Assembly (NCBI GenBank): GCA_016858145.1
Contig: JAEHOE010000019.1
Coordinates: forward strand, 1,161,362 to 1,225,361
Reading direction: 5' to 3'
Length of the DNA stretch: 64,000 nucleotides
Origin: Edaphochlamys debaryana
Lineage: Eukaryota; Chlorophyta; Chlorophyceae; Chlamydomonadales
Shown: piece after piece, positions 22,150 to 35,222 of the stretch
Layout of the letters: each line of letters starts with the position of its first letter
How positions within the stretch are numbered: the stretch's first letter is position 1
The notes under the pieces: model-generated
What the model was told of the DNA's origin: nothing
Databases searched by the model: none
The model's input: only the letters and a program-made list of their open reading frames with translations
Program-made: the position numbers and the translations under genes

Positions 22150-25142
22150 GGCCGCCGCGGGGCCAAAGCGGGAGGCTCCTGCTGCGAGAGCTGGAAAGCA
22201 AGCAAGCAGCAGATTTTATAGCTTGGGGAGGAGGCTGTGGGAGTACACTGTTCCGTGCTTTTGGTGGAAGGGACTACCTGACATTGCAGAAGCTTGTCCT
22301 TGTGGGCTTGCATGCACCCGGGCCCCGCTTTACTAATGGTGCCGCGCGGTTAGCTGTCTTGCGGGGTCGCCCGCTCCTGATCATGCTGGATGTACTCGGA
22401 TGTCGTACGCACTACCGTACGTATTGATTCACATCTAGCGCTGCTCATGCCAGGCGCACTGGCGCCTGCCCCAATCCTGGGCACCACTACTGCTACTTGC
22501 GAATACCCACAGCACAACATATGGATGAACCTGCTTTACTCAAGTACCACTAAGCGTGCATATGAATGGGACCCTGCTTTCTGTGTGCTCCACGTCGAGC
22601 CCCAATGTGTATCGATAACAAATGATCTACTGTGTTATTGGGCCGAGCTTTCAGCCCGTGCCGGGTGAACGTTAATTTGCAAAGCCCTAGCGAGCGTTCA
22701 GGCCTGCTGTGCGGTGGGTCGGTGGGTAGGGCAGACAAGGCGGGAGGAACCTTAATCTGGCCGCAAATCCGAAAGAGTCTATCGATGGGATCCAGATGAC
22801 AACGTGAGCATATCAGCATAGGTTGGGAGAAGGTTACAACATCAAGCGGGCTTCCATATTGCTTTCAGGGTCCAGCTGAAGCGCTTCTTTAGGCCGCCAG
22901 CTGCTGCGCGGTGGGAACCTGGGGTTGCAGAACGCCCAAACGGTGTATGGCATGTCATAATGCGTTCCGGCGTGTGCCGGTTTAATAAGAACGGCTCTGC
23001 CCGTCGAGAGTTGTCTAGTCATTGCCGTACAAGTCATTTGCTGAAGGGCCCGATCGAGCATCTCTTGTTGAGGCTCCGGGTTTGTTATGCTGGCGGGTCT
23101 GCAGAGAAACAAGGGCTCTAACTTGCAAGGGGGCGGTTCAGTTGGCAGTTGGCAAGAAACCCGAGCCCCGCCTCAGACTGTTTGAGACTGTGGGACGTCT
23201 TGCGAGGAGGTTGAGGCTCCTAGGGATACCTGCGATATCGGCACCAGACGCGGTGGAACTGTGGCGCGCGTTCCGCGGCTTTTACGGGCGATGTCGTGGC
23301 ACAGACGCTGAAGGGTACACGCGCTTTGTGGTCTTTGCGTACCAAGGGTACACGCGCGTGCGCTTTGTGGTCGGCGCAAACCCGCATCAGCGACGGCTTG
23401 CGTGGCGATGCGTGCGGATGCTGTGCGGTACGGATCGGAAGGTTACTTGTCTGCGTTCGCACCTGCCAGTGCACCCATTCCCAGTTCCCGGGTTATTCAT
23501 CAGGTTATGATGTGTGGAATTACCGGGTTATTCATAAGCTTGACGAGACTGCGTCTGGGTTCTTGGAGTTGAGAGGAAGCCGGGCGCTTGAGGGATGGAC
23601 AGGGTCCGTAGTTGGACGGGTGATTTGAGGGGTCTGAGATTGCGATGATCACAGCAGGAACCGCCTCTGAGGGGCGGTTGAAGGAGGTCCGCGTCAGGGT
23701 CGAGACCAGGTAACCAAGTTTGGCGGCTTGGGAGGGAGGGAGGGAGGGGTTATACGTAGTGTGCAGGATGGGCCATGTTGGGGGCCAAGTGAGTAGGCGC
23801 CCCTAGGGAACACGCCATCGGTGTAGCCTTTGTCGACAGGTTGCTGTCGCTTGATAGCAGGCTCCTGGGGCTCTGTGGTTGTCGCGGCGTCCCGGTGTCC
23901 TGTCCACGTGTCCAGGTCCCGGTTCGGCCTCTGGAGTCTGGACGGCCCCCTCGTCATCGGGGCAGGGGATGCAAAGGCTGGGTTGGGAGTGAATGGGATG
24001 CCCCGGGGGATGCCCGCATTAGCCTCTTCCCCTGGCAGCGCCGGGGCTCCTTTTATTAGTCCTGCTACAGCAGCTAGACTAGTGCCGCAGACAAGGGTTA
24101 CAGGGGCTGGACAATGGCAGTCGGGTGAAGAGTTCAAGACCTACGGACTGCCAGCGAGGAGGGAGGCGGCACTGGTGCCCACCAATCCACCACCCAAACT
24201 GATGCGGGGCAGCGGCAGGGTGTGGCCACCTGTGGCCACCCAATCCGTCCAGCCCATCGGCTTCGGTGGGGAGCGGGAGTGGGGGCGCCACCCGGGGTCC
24301 GGGGGGAGCGGGGCAGCGCCGAGGCAGGCGCCCCAGGCACGTCAGGCAGGCACAGCCCCGAGTGGCCAACCCAGGGCTGCTGGGGGGCCGGCCCTGCACG
24401 GCCTCTGAGTTCACTTATTGCTCTTGAGCGCGGTGCCGGCACCCACCATCCAGCGCCGAGTTACCGGTACGCTTGCGTGGGGACCGCGCGTGACACCAGC
24501 CCCAACCCTGAACCCACCCAGCCTTGTCCCGCCCTGACGCCCGTCGGCCCCGCCGGCATCCCCCACGCGGCATACGGTACCCACATCTCACCCATTGCGT
24601 CACCGGTCAACCTGCCTCGGCCCGCTGCTGCAGCCTTGCGCCCCACGCTATGGGGTCCAGCGGTCCAGGAATCAGCGCCCTCCAGCAAGGCTCGGGCCCG
24701 CATCCCTGCCTCTGTGCCAAGCCTTCCTCTCTAACTCAAGTGCCTGGAGCCCGCTGCTGCCTGGCGTGCACCTGCGTCAAACTCTCGTCCCTGCCACGCC
24801 TGTACCTCGCCCCGGCCCTGGCCGACTGCCTTGCCTTACCCACGCCTGCGCCCGCGCCTAGCGCAACATCGGCTCTCGCACACTCTGCCCCTGCGCCTAG
24901 CCAGGGCCTTCCCTGCCGACTGGGTCCTCTTCATGTGCATCCAGGACGCGTGCCGACACCTGCCCCTGCCCGTAACCCTGCCTGGCCTCATGCTCTTCCT
25001 GCGCCCTGCCTGCGTCCTGGCCCCAGGGGCCCTGCCCGGGCAACCCGCCACGTCCTCTCGGGTATACGCGCCAACCATCGGTCCCAGTACCGGTAGCTCC
25101 GACCAGCTACATTCCCGGTGAGGATGCCGAGGCACCTCACCG
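22150..25142. other. Convergent intergenic region between kinase and BRCT genes
   Basis: Both flanking genes end here, so it should hold their 3' UTRs. It carries a duplicated block (GGGTACACGCG..GCTTTGTGGTC at 23313-23336 and 23347-23373), a single GCAGGAACCGCCTC block (23651) and part of a longer dispersed repeat (24230-24620). An open frame at 23022-23510 starts with TTG, spans the internal duplication and resembles nothing I recognise; I do not call it a gene. Confidence 0.55.
24230..24620 (+). repeat. Dispersed repeat, copy 1 (inverted relative to 46260-46741)
   Basis: Two blocks are shared with the copy at 46 kb on the opposite strand: block B, GCCCATCGGCTTCGGTGGGG at ~24256, and block A, CTTGAGCGCGGTGCCGGCAC at ~24423 followed by CACCATCCAGCGCCGA. 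Order here is B then A; in the other copy it is A then B. Confidence 0.7.
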
Positions 25143-28100
25143 TCACCCCTCCACCACGCCCCGGCCCGACTCCAGGGCCGCCAGGGCTGGCCCGGCGCTG
25201 GTGCCGTACAGGAAGTGGTGGGCCAGTGGGGCCCAGGGGTGCGCCACCCTGCCGAAGCGGGAGAGGGGGTGTTGGGATGGGACAAGGGAGCGAGTGTCAG
25301 GGGCGCAGCATGCGGAGCCACGTGTGAGCCAAGGCGCGGCTTTGTGTGTCTGGGGCCGAGGGGTGATGCGTGGCATTGTGGGGTAGCATTGCCAGTCTAG
25401 CGTGGAGCAGCCGCCAGCCCCACAGGCACCGGAGTGGTCGGGCGCCAGGTGCGGACCCATGGGCCACTCGAGCAGCCAGGGACAGTCCGGCGACCGGGAC
25501 GTGCGACCCTTGGCAGCTGAACAGCCTCGGGTGCAACCAACAGCATTGCCGCACCCGATGCCCCGAAGCCCCGTCCCCGTGAACCCACCACTCCACCACG
25601 TAAGCGGGGGCAACCACGGCTGCGTTCGCCGCCGCCAGCGCTGCCACGAACCTGCGAGGCGCAGGGTGCGGGACGGCGGTTGGCGAGTGTTGGGAGACTA
25701 AACGGGCATGGCACCCTCCTACGAGGCCGCGCTAGACCCCGACGCTTGGGTGCAGCGGGCAGCAGGTCATGTGCCAGGGCTCTGCTGGATCCCACCGCGC
25801 CCTCATCCCATCCGCCATCCCATCCCTCACTGCTGGCAGGCTGCAGCGCTGCGTCTTCCACAGCGCGCGAGGCTTCCTTTGTGTGTCTAGGGCTGAGTCC
25901 CACCGCCCCGTGTTGAGTCCGAGCCGTCCCACGTCCCACCCTACAAGGCTCGCCTTGCACTTCTGCTCGTAACCCCACGTCCCACCCCACCGTGCTTCCA
26001 AACCCCATACCCACTTGGCCTCGCTCGCCGTGCCCCTGGGCACAACCCCGGCGTGGCACCCCTGGGCAAACTCCATCGCCTGGGCCGCTTTGGCGACCAC
26101 CGCCTTTCCGCCGCCAGCCTCGACCATGCGGGAGAGCTTGCCGCTGTCCACGCCGCCCGGCGGCAGCGTCGCGGGCAGCAGCAGCCGCAGTCCCGCGAAG
26201 GCGCCGCCCGCGCCGCCGGGCCCGGACCGGGCCGCGTAGCGGAGGCGCCAGTGTGCCGGCGCTCCTGGTTTGGGTGGGTCGGGTCGGGTGGGACGGGCGT
26301 TTTGAAAAGGGGGAGCGGAGGGAAGTGTGGGGAGGAGGCAGGTTGAAGCAGCTGGTGCAAGGGTGGAACTGGGGCGGGAGCTGCAGCTCGCGCGGCTGCG
26401 GGGGCACGGCACCAGGGGAGGCGCGACTGGGCCGTCCTGCCCATGCAGGGCGGTGGGGTCAGAGCAAGGGGTTGAGTCGGAAGGACCGGCCGGCTGGACC
26501 TGCTCTCGCACAATACAGCAAGGCCCTCTCCACTGTTCCACGTGGGCGTGGGCCTCAATCCTACTGCCCTACCTGTGGAGATCATGCCTGGACCGTCGGC
26601 GCACTCGCTCAGCTCGAAGGGGGCGGGGTCGGGCAGGGGCCCGGCAAGGGCCGCTGCCTTGCCCTTACCGCCCTTGCCCCCGCCAGCCGTAGGCACCAGG
26701 TCCTGCAAAGCATAGCGGAAGTGCGTGGGTTACGGCCCCACAGGGTATTAGAACGGCGCTCGCGCTTCGGGGGGTGTAGCAGGATCAAGGAAAGACACGT
26801 CCGCTTGGTAGCAAGTGGCAAGGCGGGGCGTTGTAGCCGCATTGCTCGCTCCAGCGGGCTTCAGCCCATCGCCGCTCTGCGCTGTGGGTGCCAGCATGAT
26901 ACGGGCGGTGGTCTCTATCGGCGACGCGCGCCAGGGCAGCGCAGGTGTAAGCTCACCTGGCACGCGGTGATGTAGTCGGTGTGTAGCAGCCAGGCGCCCG
27001 AGGCCATGGCACAGATGGTCTTGTCGGATCGCTTCAGGCTGCGGGCCGGAAGGGTATAGGGCACGGTAGGGGTATCGGAAGTGAGAACAGCATATGAAGT
27101 CAGGGGTCAAGAACGGGGATGTTTCGCACGGACATTGCTTGGGGTTGAGGGGTTGGCGGGAGCGCTTTGGGGCTCGTGGTCGAGAACATGCGAGGTCGCA
27201 GCGGAGGCTCGCTGACCCCATCAAGTTCACCCAGGCTCCCTGGCCGTCCTGAAGTGCTGATCCATGCGCAAGGAAACGGGGCGCTTAGAGGCTTGGCCGC
27301 CTAGTCTCGGGCAGTCCTGCACTGCTCTGGCTCCGTGCGCTTCCTTGGCTATCGCCCTGGCAGGTTCCTACAGCCCCGCCATCCCCCGGCCCACCTCGGC
27401 CCCAACAGCGCGCTGATGGTCATGTCCCACTTTTCATTGACTGCAGGGCGGCATTGGGGCAGGCGGGGTTCAGTGGCACGTTTATGTGGCTAGCTCTAGC
27501 ATCCGAGGGGCACGTGAGCCCCGTCTCCCACAGATACGATACCGTAGAGTCAGCCGCCAGAACTAGACACAAGGCGCTCACTGGCTATGTAGGCAGCTGC
27601 CGCCACCTAACCACAGCCCCGGTCCTGCTCGCCTCCTGCTTCGTCACATGAGGGTACTCACCGGCGATGTACGGCAGGCCTAGGTTCTTGAGCGTCGTGC
27701 CAAAGCGCGCCCGCTCGTCATCCGCGAAGCCGCTCAGCCCAAACACCAGCCGCCGCTCGCCCGCCGCCGCCGCCTCTCCACCGGCGCCATCACCGCCGGT
27801 AGCGGCACCCCCGGCAGGGGCGGTGGCGGCAGGCGCAGCGCCCCTCCTGCGCTTGGTTGCTGCGGCTGCGGGGGCTTGCGTGGGAACGAGGGCAGGCGGC
27901 GACGAGGCGGGGCTGGGGTCGTCATTCGTGGCCGCTGCGTCTGCCTCCGCAGCCGCTGCCGGCGCTTGTGCGGCCTCGAGACCCTGGTCACCCAGCTCGC
28001 CCTTGCCCTTTCGCTTGCCCTTTGCTGTGGGCTGCGGCTGTGCAGGCTCGCGCGCTGGCTCGGCTTCCGAAGCGGCCACTGCCTCCACCTTGTCGGGATT

Positions 28101-31100
28101 GGGCTCGGGTTGCGCAGCAGCGCACCCCCGCTTGCCCTTGCCCTTGGCCTGCGGAGCGTTCCGTCCCCCGAGCTGTGGGGCTGCGGGTTCCTCAGCGCTC
28201 GCGGCTGCTGCCGTGGTGGGTTCGTCCGCTGCAGCCTCCGCCTCGGCCGGCGCGGCCCTCCGCTTGCCGCGGGCCTTGCCCTGCGGCTGAGGCTGCGGTG
28301 GAGGGGATGGCGGCGGCAAGTCCTGCCGTTCCTCGGCAGCTGGCCCGGCTGCGCCCGGAGGCGGGGCCTGCGCCTCCGCGGGCGCTGAGGCTGCGGTACT
28401 GGCGGCTCTTCGGCGCTTCGCTGGCTTTCCCGCAACACCGCCTGCCTCAGCGTCCGCCGGCATTTCGGTCGTCACAGCCGTTGGAGCCGCACCTTCCGAA
28501 GGCGCGGCCCCGTTAACGTCGCCGCCGGCCGCAGGTGGATGCCTTGGAGAGGCGGAGGTGGCGGCTACGGCGGCAGGGGCCGTGGTCGCGGGTCCCCCGC
28601 CGCTGGCGCCGCCGCCGCCGCGCCGCCGCTGCTTGGCCGGAGGTTCCGCCACAGCCGCGGCGTCCCCACCCTCGGCGCCTGCCGCTGACTCGCTCCTTTG
28701 CCCCCGAACGGCGCCGGCCGCGGGCTCTTCCTCTGTCCCCCCGTCCCGCTCTGCTCCTGCCTCCACCTCCGCCTCCGACCCTCCCGCACCTCCCTCTGCC
28801 TCCGCCGCTGCCGCACTGCATCCGCCGACTCCTGACTCGAGAGGCTTTGCCCGCTTGCGCCTGCCGTGGATGGGCTGAGGGCCCGCCGCGTTGCCCTCAT
28901 CCGCGGTCGCCTCTGGCACCGGCTCTGCGGCAGCCTCGTCCGGCCCTGCCTCCTCCGCACAGGCAGAGGCAAGCGGTGGCGCCTCCTGTCCTGAAGGCAC
29001 CGCCTCCGCGGCCCTGCCCTTGCCCCTTGCCTTCGCCTTGCCGCGGCCGCCGCCAGCTCGCTCTGTCGAGGCCCCACGCCCAGGCATGACGGTGGGCCCG
29101 GCATCGACGTCCATCCCCCCATCCGAGGTGTCGCCGGCCGCACCGGGGTCAGCGACCGCCCCAGGTCTCCGTGCCTGCTGGTTGGGGCGAACCTCATTCG
29201 CGCCCGCCTCAGTCACGGGGCCCGCCCGCTTCGCCCGGCCAGAGCTGCCGCGACGCTTCGACTGCCCTTCCTCGCCCTCGTCTACCGCGGCCTCGCCCGG
29301 TGCCCGGCGGTCGATAGCTGTAGGCACGTCCTCTGCGGCCGCAGCGGCCGTGTCGGCAGACTCTGCCGGCGGCAGCATCTCCTCGGCTGCGGCCGCCTCG
29401 GCCGCCGCCGCGGCGGCGGCGGCCGCGGCAGCCGCCGTCAGGCCCTTCTTGAGCGGCGCAGGGCAGCGCGGCGGCGGGACCGCGGCCGCCGCCTTGCCGC
29501 CCTTGCCCCGGCCTCGGGCCCCGACCTTGCCTCCAGCCACCTCCGCCACGAGAGCCGACAGCTGCACGCCAGCACCGTGCCCTGGCCCCTTGCCCGTCGC
29601 AGCCACCGAAGGGGCAGAGGCCACCGGGCCCGGGCCTGGGCCCGCAGCTTCGTCCGCCGTTCCATCGTAAGAGGGTCCGAGGGCGGGCGCCGGCGGCGGC
29701 GCGGGGGAATGTTGCGGCGGTAGCAAGGGCGGTGGCGAGAGCAGGGCTAGGCGGGCGTGCCCTGCAGCCTCCGAGTCCTCTGAGCCCGCAGAGCCCAGAA
29801 GCGCTGACCGGCCCAGAGCTGATCGCGCCTGCTGATAGTCCTGTTGACAGAAGGGCGCAGGGCGTGGTGGATATGAAGCACAGCGTCAAAGCCTGCTCTT
29901 AGGAATTCTCCCTTGCGAACGCAGGTTTGCCAAAGTAGTGGCGCCGGTACCGGCCGGAAGCACTGCCCTTGGCCTTTCCAGCATCACAGACTTCCTGGAC
30001 CTACCCCCTCGCCCTTCTCTCCCTCCCCAAAGCCCCCGTGCCCGTTCCTTCCCAGCCGCCCGTGCACCCCAGCTCACCGCCGGTCCCGCGTCGTGGCTCG
30101 CGGCCGACCCCACCCCCAGCGCCGCTGATTGGGACGCCGCCGGCCCGCCAGCGCCGACGGCGTCTGCCCCAGCATCCGCAGCCGCCAGGCTTGCCCCAAC
30201 GACGGCACACCTCTCACGCTCGCCCTCGTCCGGCTCAGCCCCGGCCTCGGCTCCCGCAAATGCTGCGGTGCAGGCCTCGGCCGCGCTGGCTTGGCGGAGC
30301 GCGGGCCCCGGCGCTCGACCGCTGGAGCGCGGTTCCGGTTTGACCGGGTCCAGGGCTGCGGCGCTGTGCGGTCCAGGGCAAGGCGCGGGCGGCTGCTGCT
30401 CCTGCTGTGGCGTGCGCGCCTGCTGGCGCAGCTGATCCTCCTGCGGCGTCTCGAACCGCTGCCGCTGCTGCAGTTGATGTGGGTCGGGGTCCCCAGGTGC
30501 AGCGGGCGCCGAGGCAACGGCCGGCGCGTTGAGCTGTCCTGGCGGGAGTGGCGCCAGGGGCGACCGCTGCGGGAGGCTTGGAGACGGCAGGCGCGACGGC
30601 GAGGGAGAGGGCGGGGGCCCAGGCGACGGGAAGGGCGGCGGAGAGGGAGAGGGGCCGTGAGCTTGCCCATGTGCGGGAGACGCCATCGGTGGCGGCGACC
30701 GGCACGGTGGCGGGGAAGCGAGGGGCGGCGGTGAGGAGTCCTCTGCCGTTGCTCCACCGCCGCCTCCTCCAGCTTCGGTATGCTCTTCCCCCAGCCCCGG
30801 CTCTCGCTTCACCGCCAGCAGCCCTCTCCCACCTGCGCCAGCCCCCACCACATCGCCTTCCGCACCCGCGGCGGCCTCGGGAGTCCCAGGCCCTGGCCCC
30901 GGCTTTGGCCCTGGCCCCGGCTCTGGCCCTGGCCCCGGCTCTGGCCCTGGCCCCGGCTCTGGCCCTGGCCCCGGCTCTGGCCCTGGCCCTGGCCCTGGCC
31001 CTGGCCCGGGCTCTAGCTCTGGCCCAGGCTCTGGCTCTGGGCTGGGCTCCGTCTGCGCCCCAGGCGCTCCGAGGGCCATCTCGCGCGAGGGGCTCAAGCC

Positions 31101-33551
31101 ATGCGGCAAGCCCCGGTCTGGCAGGACGTCAGGCGGCTGCTGCGGCTCCGGCGGCGGCGACCCAGATCGCAACCCAGATGGCGACCCAGATGGCGACCCA
31201 GATGGCAGCCCTGCCAGCGGCTCCCAGGCATGTACGCCGGCCGAACAGCCTGGCCGCGCCGCGGAGTCGGCGCCGGCGGTGGCTGCGAGGCACGTGACCG
31301 CAGGGTCCGTGGTTCCAGGGAGGGGAGCGGGCTGCGGGGCAGCCGGGACGCACCCCGGCTGGGACCCGACGGGGCCCGCCCCCAGAGGACTGGGAGGCTC
31401 CGGCTTGACGTGGCCAGGCCCCTGCGCTCTCCCCGATTGGGGAAGAACCGGCTCCGCGTCGGCCTCCCGCGCCTGCTCCCCCGCTGGGCCCTCGTCTTGG
31501 GCCAGTCCCCTCCCACACCCGCCAGGGCGGTGCGCCTCCTCCGCCTGCCCCTCGCCGCACGGGCCCTGGGCCTGCAATCGCGGCGCCGGCTCCGGCCGCT
31601 GAGAAGGAGCCCCGGCTTGGGCCTGGTCGTGAGCGTCATCCCTGCCTCGGGTGCGCTCTCCGGCCGCAGGCTCCTCGGCCCCGAGCTGTGTTTCGGTCAG
31701 CTCCCCGCTGCTGGCGTGCTCGCCGCCCGGCAGGCCCTCGCCGTCTGCCCGCCGGTCGCCCGGCCCTCCACCGTGAGCCGGCTCTCCGCCCTCGCCAGCG
31801 GGCCGCAGGAGGAAGGGCTCTGTGGCAAGACCGTGGACCATGCGTTGGTGGGCAGCAGCGTCAGGGCGGAAGCATGCCCCTGAAAGCGTGCTAGAGCACG
31901 CTGCCCTTGACCCACATCGCTGGCTACCCATGCCAGTACCCCCGCAGACGCTGTGACTGAGCGGCGCGTCATCACCACTCCGCAGACCGGCCCACAACCT
32001 CACCATCCTCCACCACGCTCCACAAATCCCGGCACCGAAGCAGCCAGTGATAGTTGACGATGCGAAGGTGCGGGTAGCTGCGGGCAGACAGTTCCGGACA
32101 GTGTCAAGCTGCCAGGCCTTTAAGGTGTTGCCTTTCCTCGACGTCTGCAGGACCCACGCCAGCGCTTTGCCCATGCCCCACCCCCCAAGCGGTACAACAC
32201 CAGCTGAGTCCTGCGGCGCCCCACACCGCTGCCTACTGCCTAGCTACCAAGCGCGCCCCCACCGGGCACCCTACTCACGCCGCTGCACACTCCGCCTGAC
32301 TCTCAGTCATTGTGCCCCAGTTCCAGGTGAGGATGTGGGAGGTCTGCTCGGCCGGGACGCGGTCGGCGGACAGACCGCCCATGGCCTCGACCCTGCAAGC
32401 GGGGCGCGCGGAAGCGGGGCCCAAGCCAGTTGGTCCGCGCAAGCCCGTTGCCTCCGCGGCGAAGCTGCAGGGCATCACTGGCAGGTCCCCATTTTCCCCC
32501 ACTCCCTTACAGCTGCACGTGTTGGCCCCTGATCGTCCGAGTTTCCTGATGTTCGCGCCCAGACCCTTGACCTACCAGTAGTACAGAAGGGTACGGAAGC
32601 TCTTGTCCATCTGCAATGGCATGGCAAGCAAAGGGCGCGTACTGAAGATCTCTCGAACATCTTCATCTGACCTGCGCGCCTTCAGGACGAGAGACACCTC
32701 ACCCACGTGCCACCCAAGGCCCCGTCCACGCCAGGCCCAGGCGCAGGCCCAGGCCTCACCGGGGTGGCCGACACGCGAATGTAGGCGGTGTAGTCACGGA
32801 TGCCCGGGACGCCCGGCTCGTACGGACCCGCCAGCACGCCGTACGTACCGTGACCCTGCAACCGGAGCAGGCGCTGTGAGGGGTCGAACAGTGGAACCCC
32901 CAATTTCAAAGGTAGTTGTCTCAACACTCTTCCTTCATCCTGGAATGACGAGATGGCTGTCCGTGGCTGCTCAGCAAGGAGGGCAGGGAAGGCCCCCCCG
33001 GACCTCCACAGCGGCCTGCCCCGCGCTGCCCACCTGAGACGATGCCTCATCCTCCAACAGCTCCCCGGCGTCTACCGCGGATAGCACCCATTGCGGCCCA
33101 AACACGCGCACAGCAACGCCTCGGGCCCGTGCCGCGGCCGCCTGCTGCACGACCTTCTGCTCAGCATGCGTGGCGATGACGTGGGTTGTGCCGTCCACTA
33201 GCTCGTCCTCGGTTCCCACAACGGTGCCGCCGCTGCGCACTGCGGAGGGGTGCACAACGCAGGGTGGGTGTTGGGTTTGGCGTGGCCGGCACGGCCAGTC
33301 CCTATCTGTTGGCCGTCCGTCGCACCGCTCGGCCAGCCCCTCATATTAGCCTGTGTGTGAACGTATCACGTGATACTATGCTCACCGATGGCTGCCAGCA
33401 CGAGCTTCCGCAGGATTGCGGTGTAACTTGTCTTTTCGGGCGGATAGCCCCTTTTCAGAGGTCCCTCAAGGTGCACAACGAAGAAAAGGCCCGCAAACAG
33501 GTCGTTTAAAGCCCTGTCGGCGCACTGTGTTGCGACCTCGCCCAAGTCCAT
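25143..33551 (-). CDS. Large BRCT-domain protein (MDC1/PTIP-like architecture), N-terminal BRCT and C-terminal tandem BRCT
   Basis: 5' exons in phase: 33386-33551 (ATG at 33549-33551, in-frame TAA just upstream), 33034-33239, 32760-32855, 32576-32610. 3' exons in phase (951 aa): 27662-29840, 27395-27440, 26957-27038, 26573-26702, 26015-26264, 25589-25651, 25143-25248. Between them lie exons near 32300-32464 and ~29890-31879 whose junctions I could not fix. Exons 1-2 form a BRCT: LFAGLFFVV, SGGTVV, TTHVIATHAEQKVV, VFGPQWVLSA. C-terminal BRCT-a: RRLVFGLSGFADDERARF, KTICAMASGAWLLHTDYI; BRCT-b: AFAGLRLLLPATLPP, SRMVEAGGGKAVV, NAAVVAPAYVVEW. The middle is low-complexity, with GPGPEP repeats (30890-31015), GSPS repeats (31160-31210) and Lys/Arg patches like nuclear signals. 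Tandem BRCTs of this family bind phosphopeptides in the DNA-damage response; that role is inferred. Two adjacent genes remain possible. Confidence 0.78.
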
Positions 33552-35222
33552 TTCAATTTCTTAGTCGGGGCCCTCCAGCCACGGGCATGTTCAAGTCATA
33601 GTCATATTGCAGTTTGTGGATAGTATGTGTCCAGAGCCCGGGCTGGCCGCTGGGGCCACCTCGCCGTGCCGACAGCCGCAGCATCGCTTCGACAGCCAGC
33701 CCGGGCACGGCGCACGAGTCCTAAAGCCCCGGCCTGCCTCAGGCTGGCTGAACTCACCGCTGGCTGAGCTCGCCTCTGCGCTTGAATGACAGCTTATGCT
33801 TACCATGCTGCACTTGTCCTCGCTTGCCAGTGTCAGTCAATGGCACCAATGGCACGCGTGACGGCGACGACGCCGTCAGCCCCGCCACGACGCCCCGCCC
33901 AGGAGGCGGGCCTCCTGGCCCCGCCACCTGTCCCCAAGCCACTCGGCCTCGCCTGGGCCTTGCAGACGGCCTGTTACCCTTGCCAGACCGCTACACCATT
34001 TGGACAAACTTCATTGTGGAAGGGATTTGAAGGGATCAAGCTGCCGTGGTAGCAAACCGCCTATGTCACTTCCAAGGTGCGCGCTTCATGAGCGGCCACG
34101 TGGGCCTATCGGTAGCTGAGACAATCTTGCACCCATCGTGACAAGCGGCGCGTCCAGAGAGGGGCCGTCGAGAGAGAAGCCGCAGAGCCGTAGACTCGAC
34201 AAAACCGGGAGAAACCGGCCGGCTGATATCATGGGTCGACACAGCTTCCTCACCGCCTTGAACAGGGTTATTTGCCCCGCCGCCTCCAACGGAAGCCACA
34301 GACCTAGCGACGTCAGAACCGCAAACGCTCGGACCGATCAGGCCCTCCCCATCTCCGAGGCCGTCCCACTGAGCGCCCTCAGCCAAACCTTAAGCGCGCT
34401 TCCGACCCGTCAGCGGTCAACGACCGGTCAACAATACAAACAGTCACCGTATACAACCGTACATGCGCACGGCCGTCCACACCGTGCACCGACCGACGCA
34501 GACAGTCTTGCCCCGTCATACCTCATAGACCTGCCGTGGCAGCTAACCTAACTAGCATCAGCCGCCCTCTCGCAGCCCTCTCGCAACCCCCCCCCACCCC
34601 AACAGCTGCTCGCTCAATCGCTGCCGCGCATGTCAGGCCTCGGGCCTTCACAGACGCTACGGCGTGGCCCTGGCCCTTTCCCTCATGGTCCATACGTGCC
34701 CGCAGGGCACGGCCCAGCCATGCACATCCGCACGCTGAGCACGGCTGGGTAGCTGGACCCGCCCGCCTCCTAGCCCCATGAGGCCCGCGTACGGGCCCGC
34801 CAGCTCGACAGCAGCTGCTCCATGGTTGGCTCCGCTGCACGCTTCTCACGACCCGTTGTCTGCCCCCTTCAGCCCCGAGTCGGGCGCTCCGTCCACTCCT
34901 GTAGTGTTGGGCACACGCGGTGGTGCGGATTGCGTCAGGGATGCGACCAGCCTAGGAGTAAACGTTGAGGGAAGGCTGCCCGGCTCGCCCGCCGCGGCGT
35001 GCACGACAGTCTTCCCGGACCAACAGTCACGACCATCCCATACTAGCCCCCTCAGCCCCCAGGAACGATGCTCTGCTTGGTGGCAGTATCGCTGCCTTGC
35101 CATAGCCCCTTGCCTCCCCTCTTCCAACAAGCCAGGTGAAGCTCCTCCCCCCCCCTCTGTCCCTGAGCCAGGCTGGCCCCTCAAGCAGCCTGCCCCCTTG
35201 AGCCCCTGCCCCAATAACGCAC
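33552..35222. other. Region upstream of the BRCT gene and downstream of the CAF1 main exon
   Basis: It should contain the BRCT promoter and the last CAF1 exon with its 3' UTR. A candidate terminal CAF1 exon in the right phase starts after an AG near 33925-33930 (short, Gly/Arg-rich tail), but support is weak. No other exon is evident. Confidence 0.45.

Noticed and set aside
24524..25121. 190-codon plus-strand frame downstream of the BRCT gene
   Set aside because: Pro/Leu/Ala-rich GC frame overlapping a dispersed repeat; no start context, splice sites or domain.
27667..29670. Long antisense frames opposite the BRCT protein linker
   Set aside because: GC-rich shadow frames; the minus-strand frame continues in phase into BRCT exons, the antisense ones do not.
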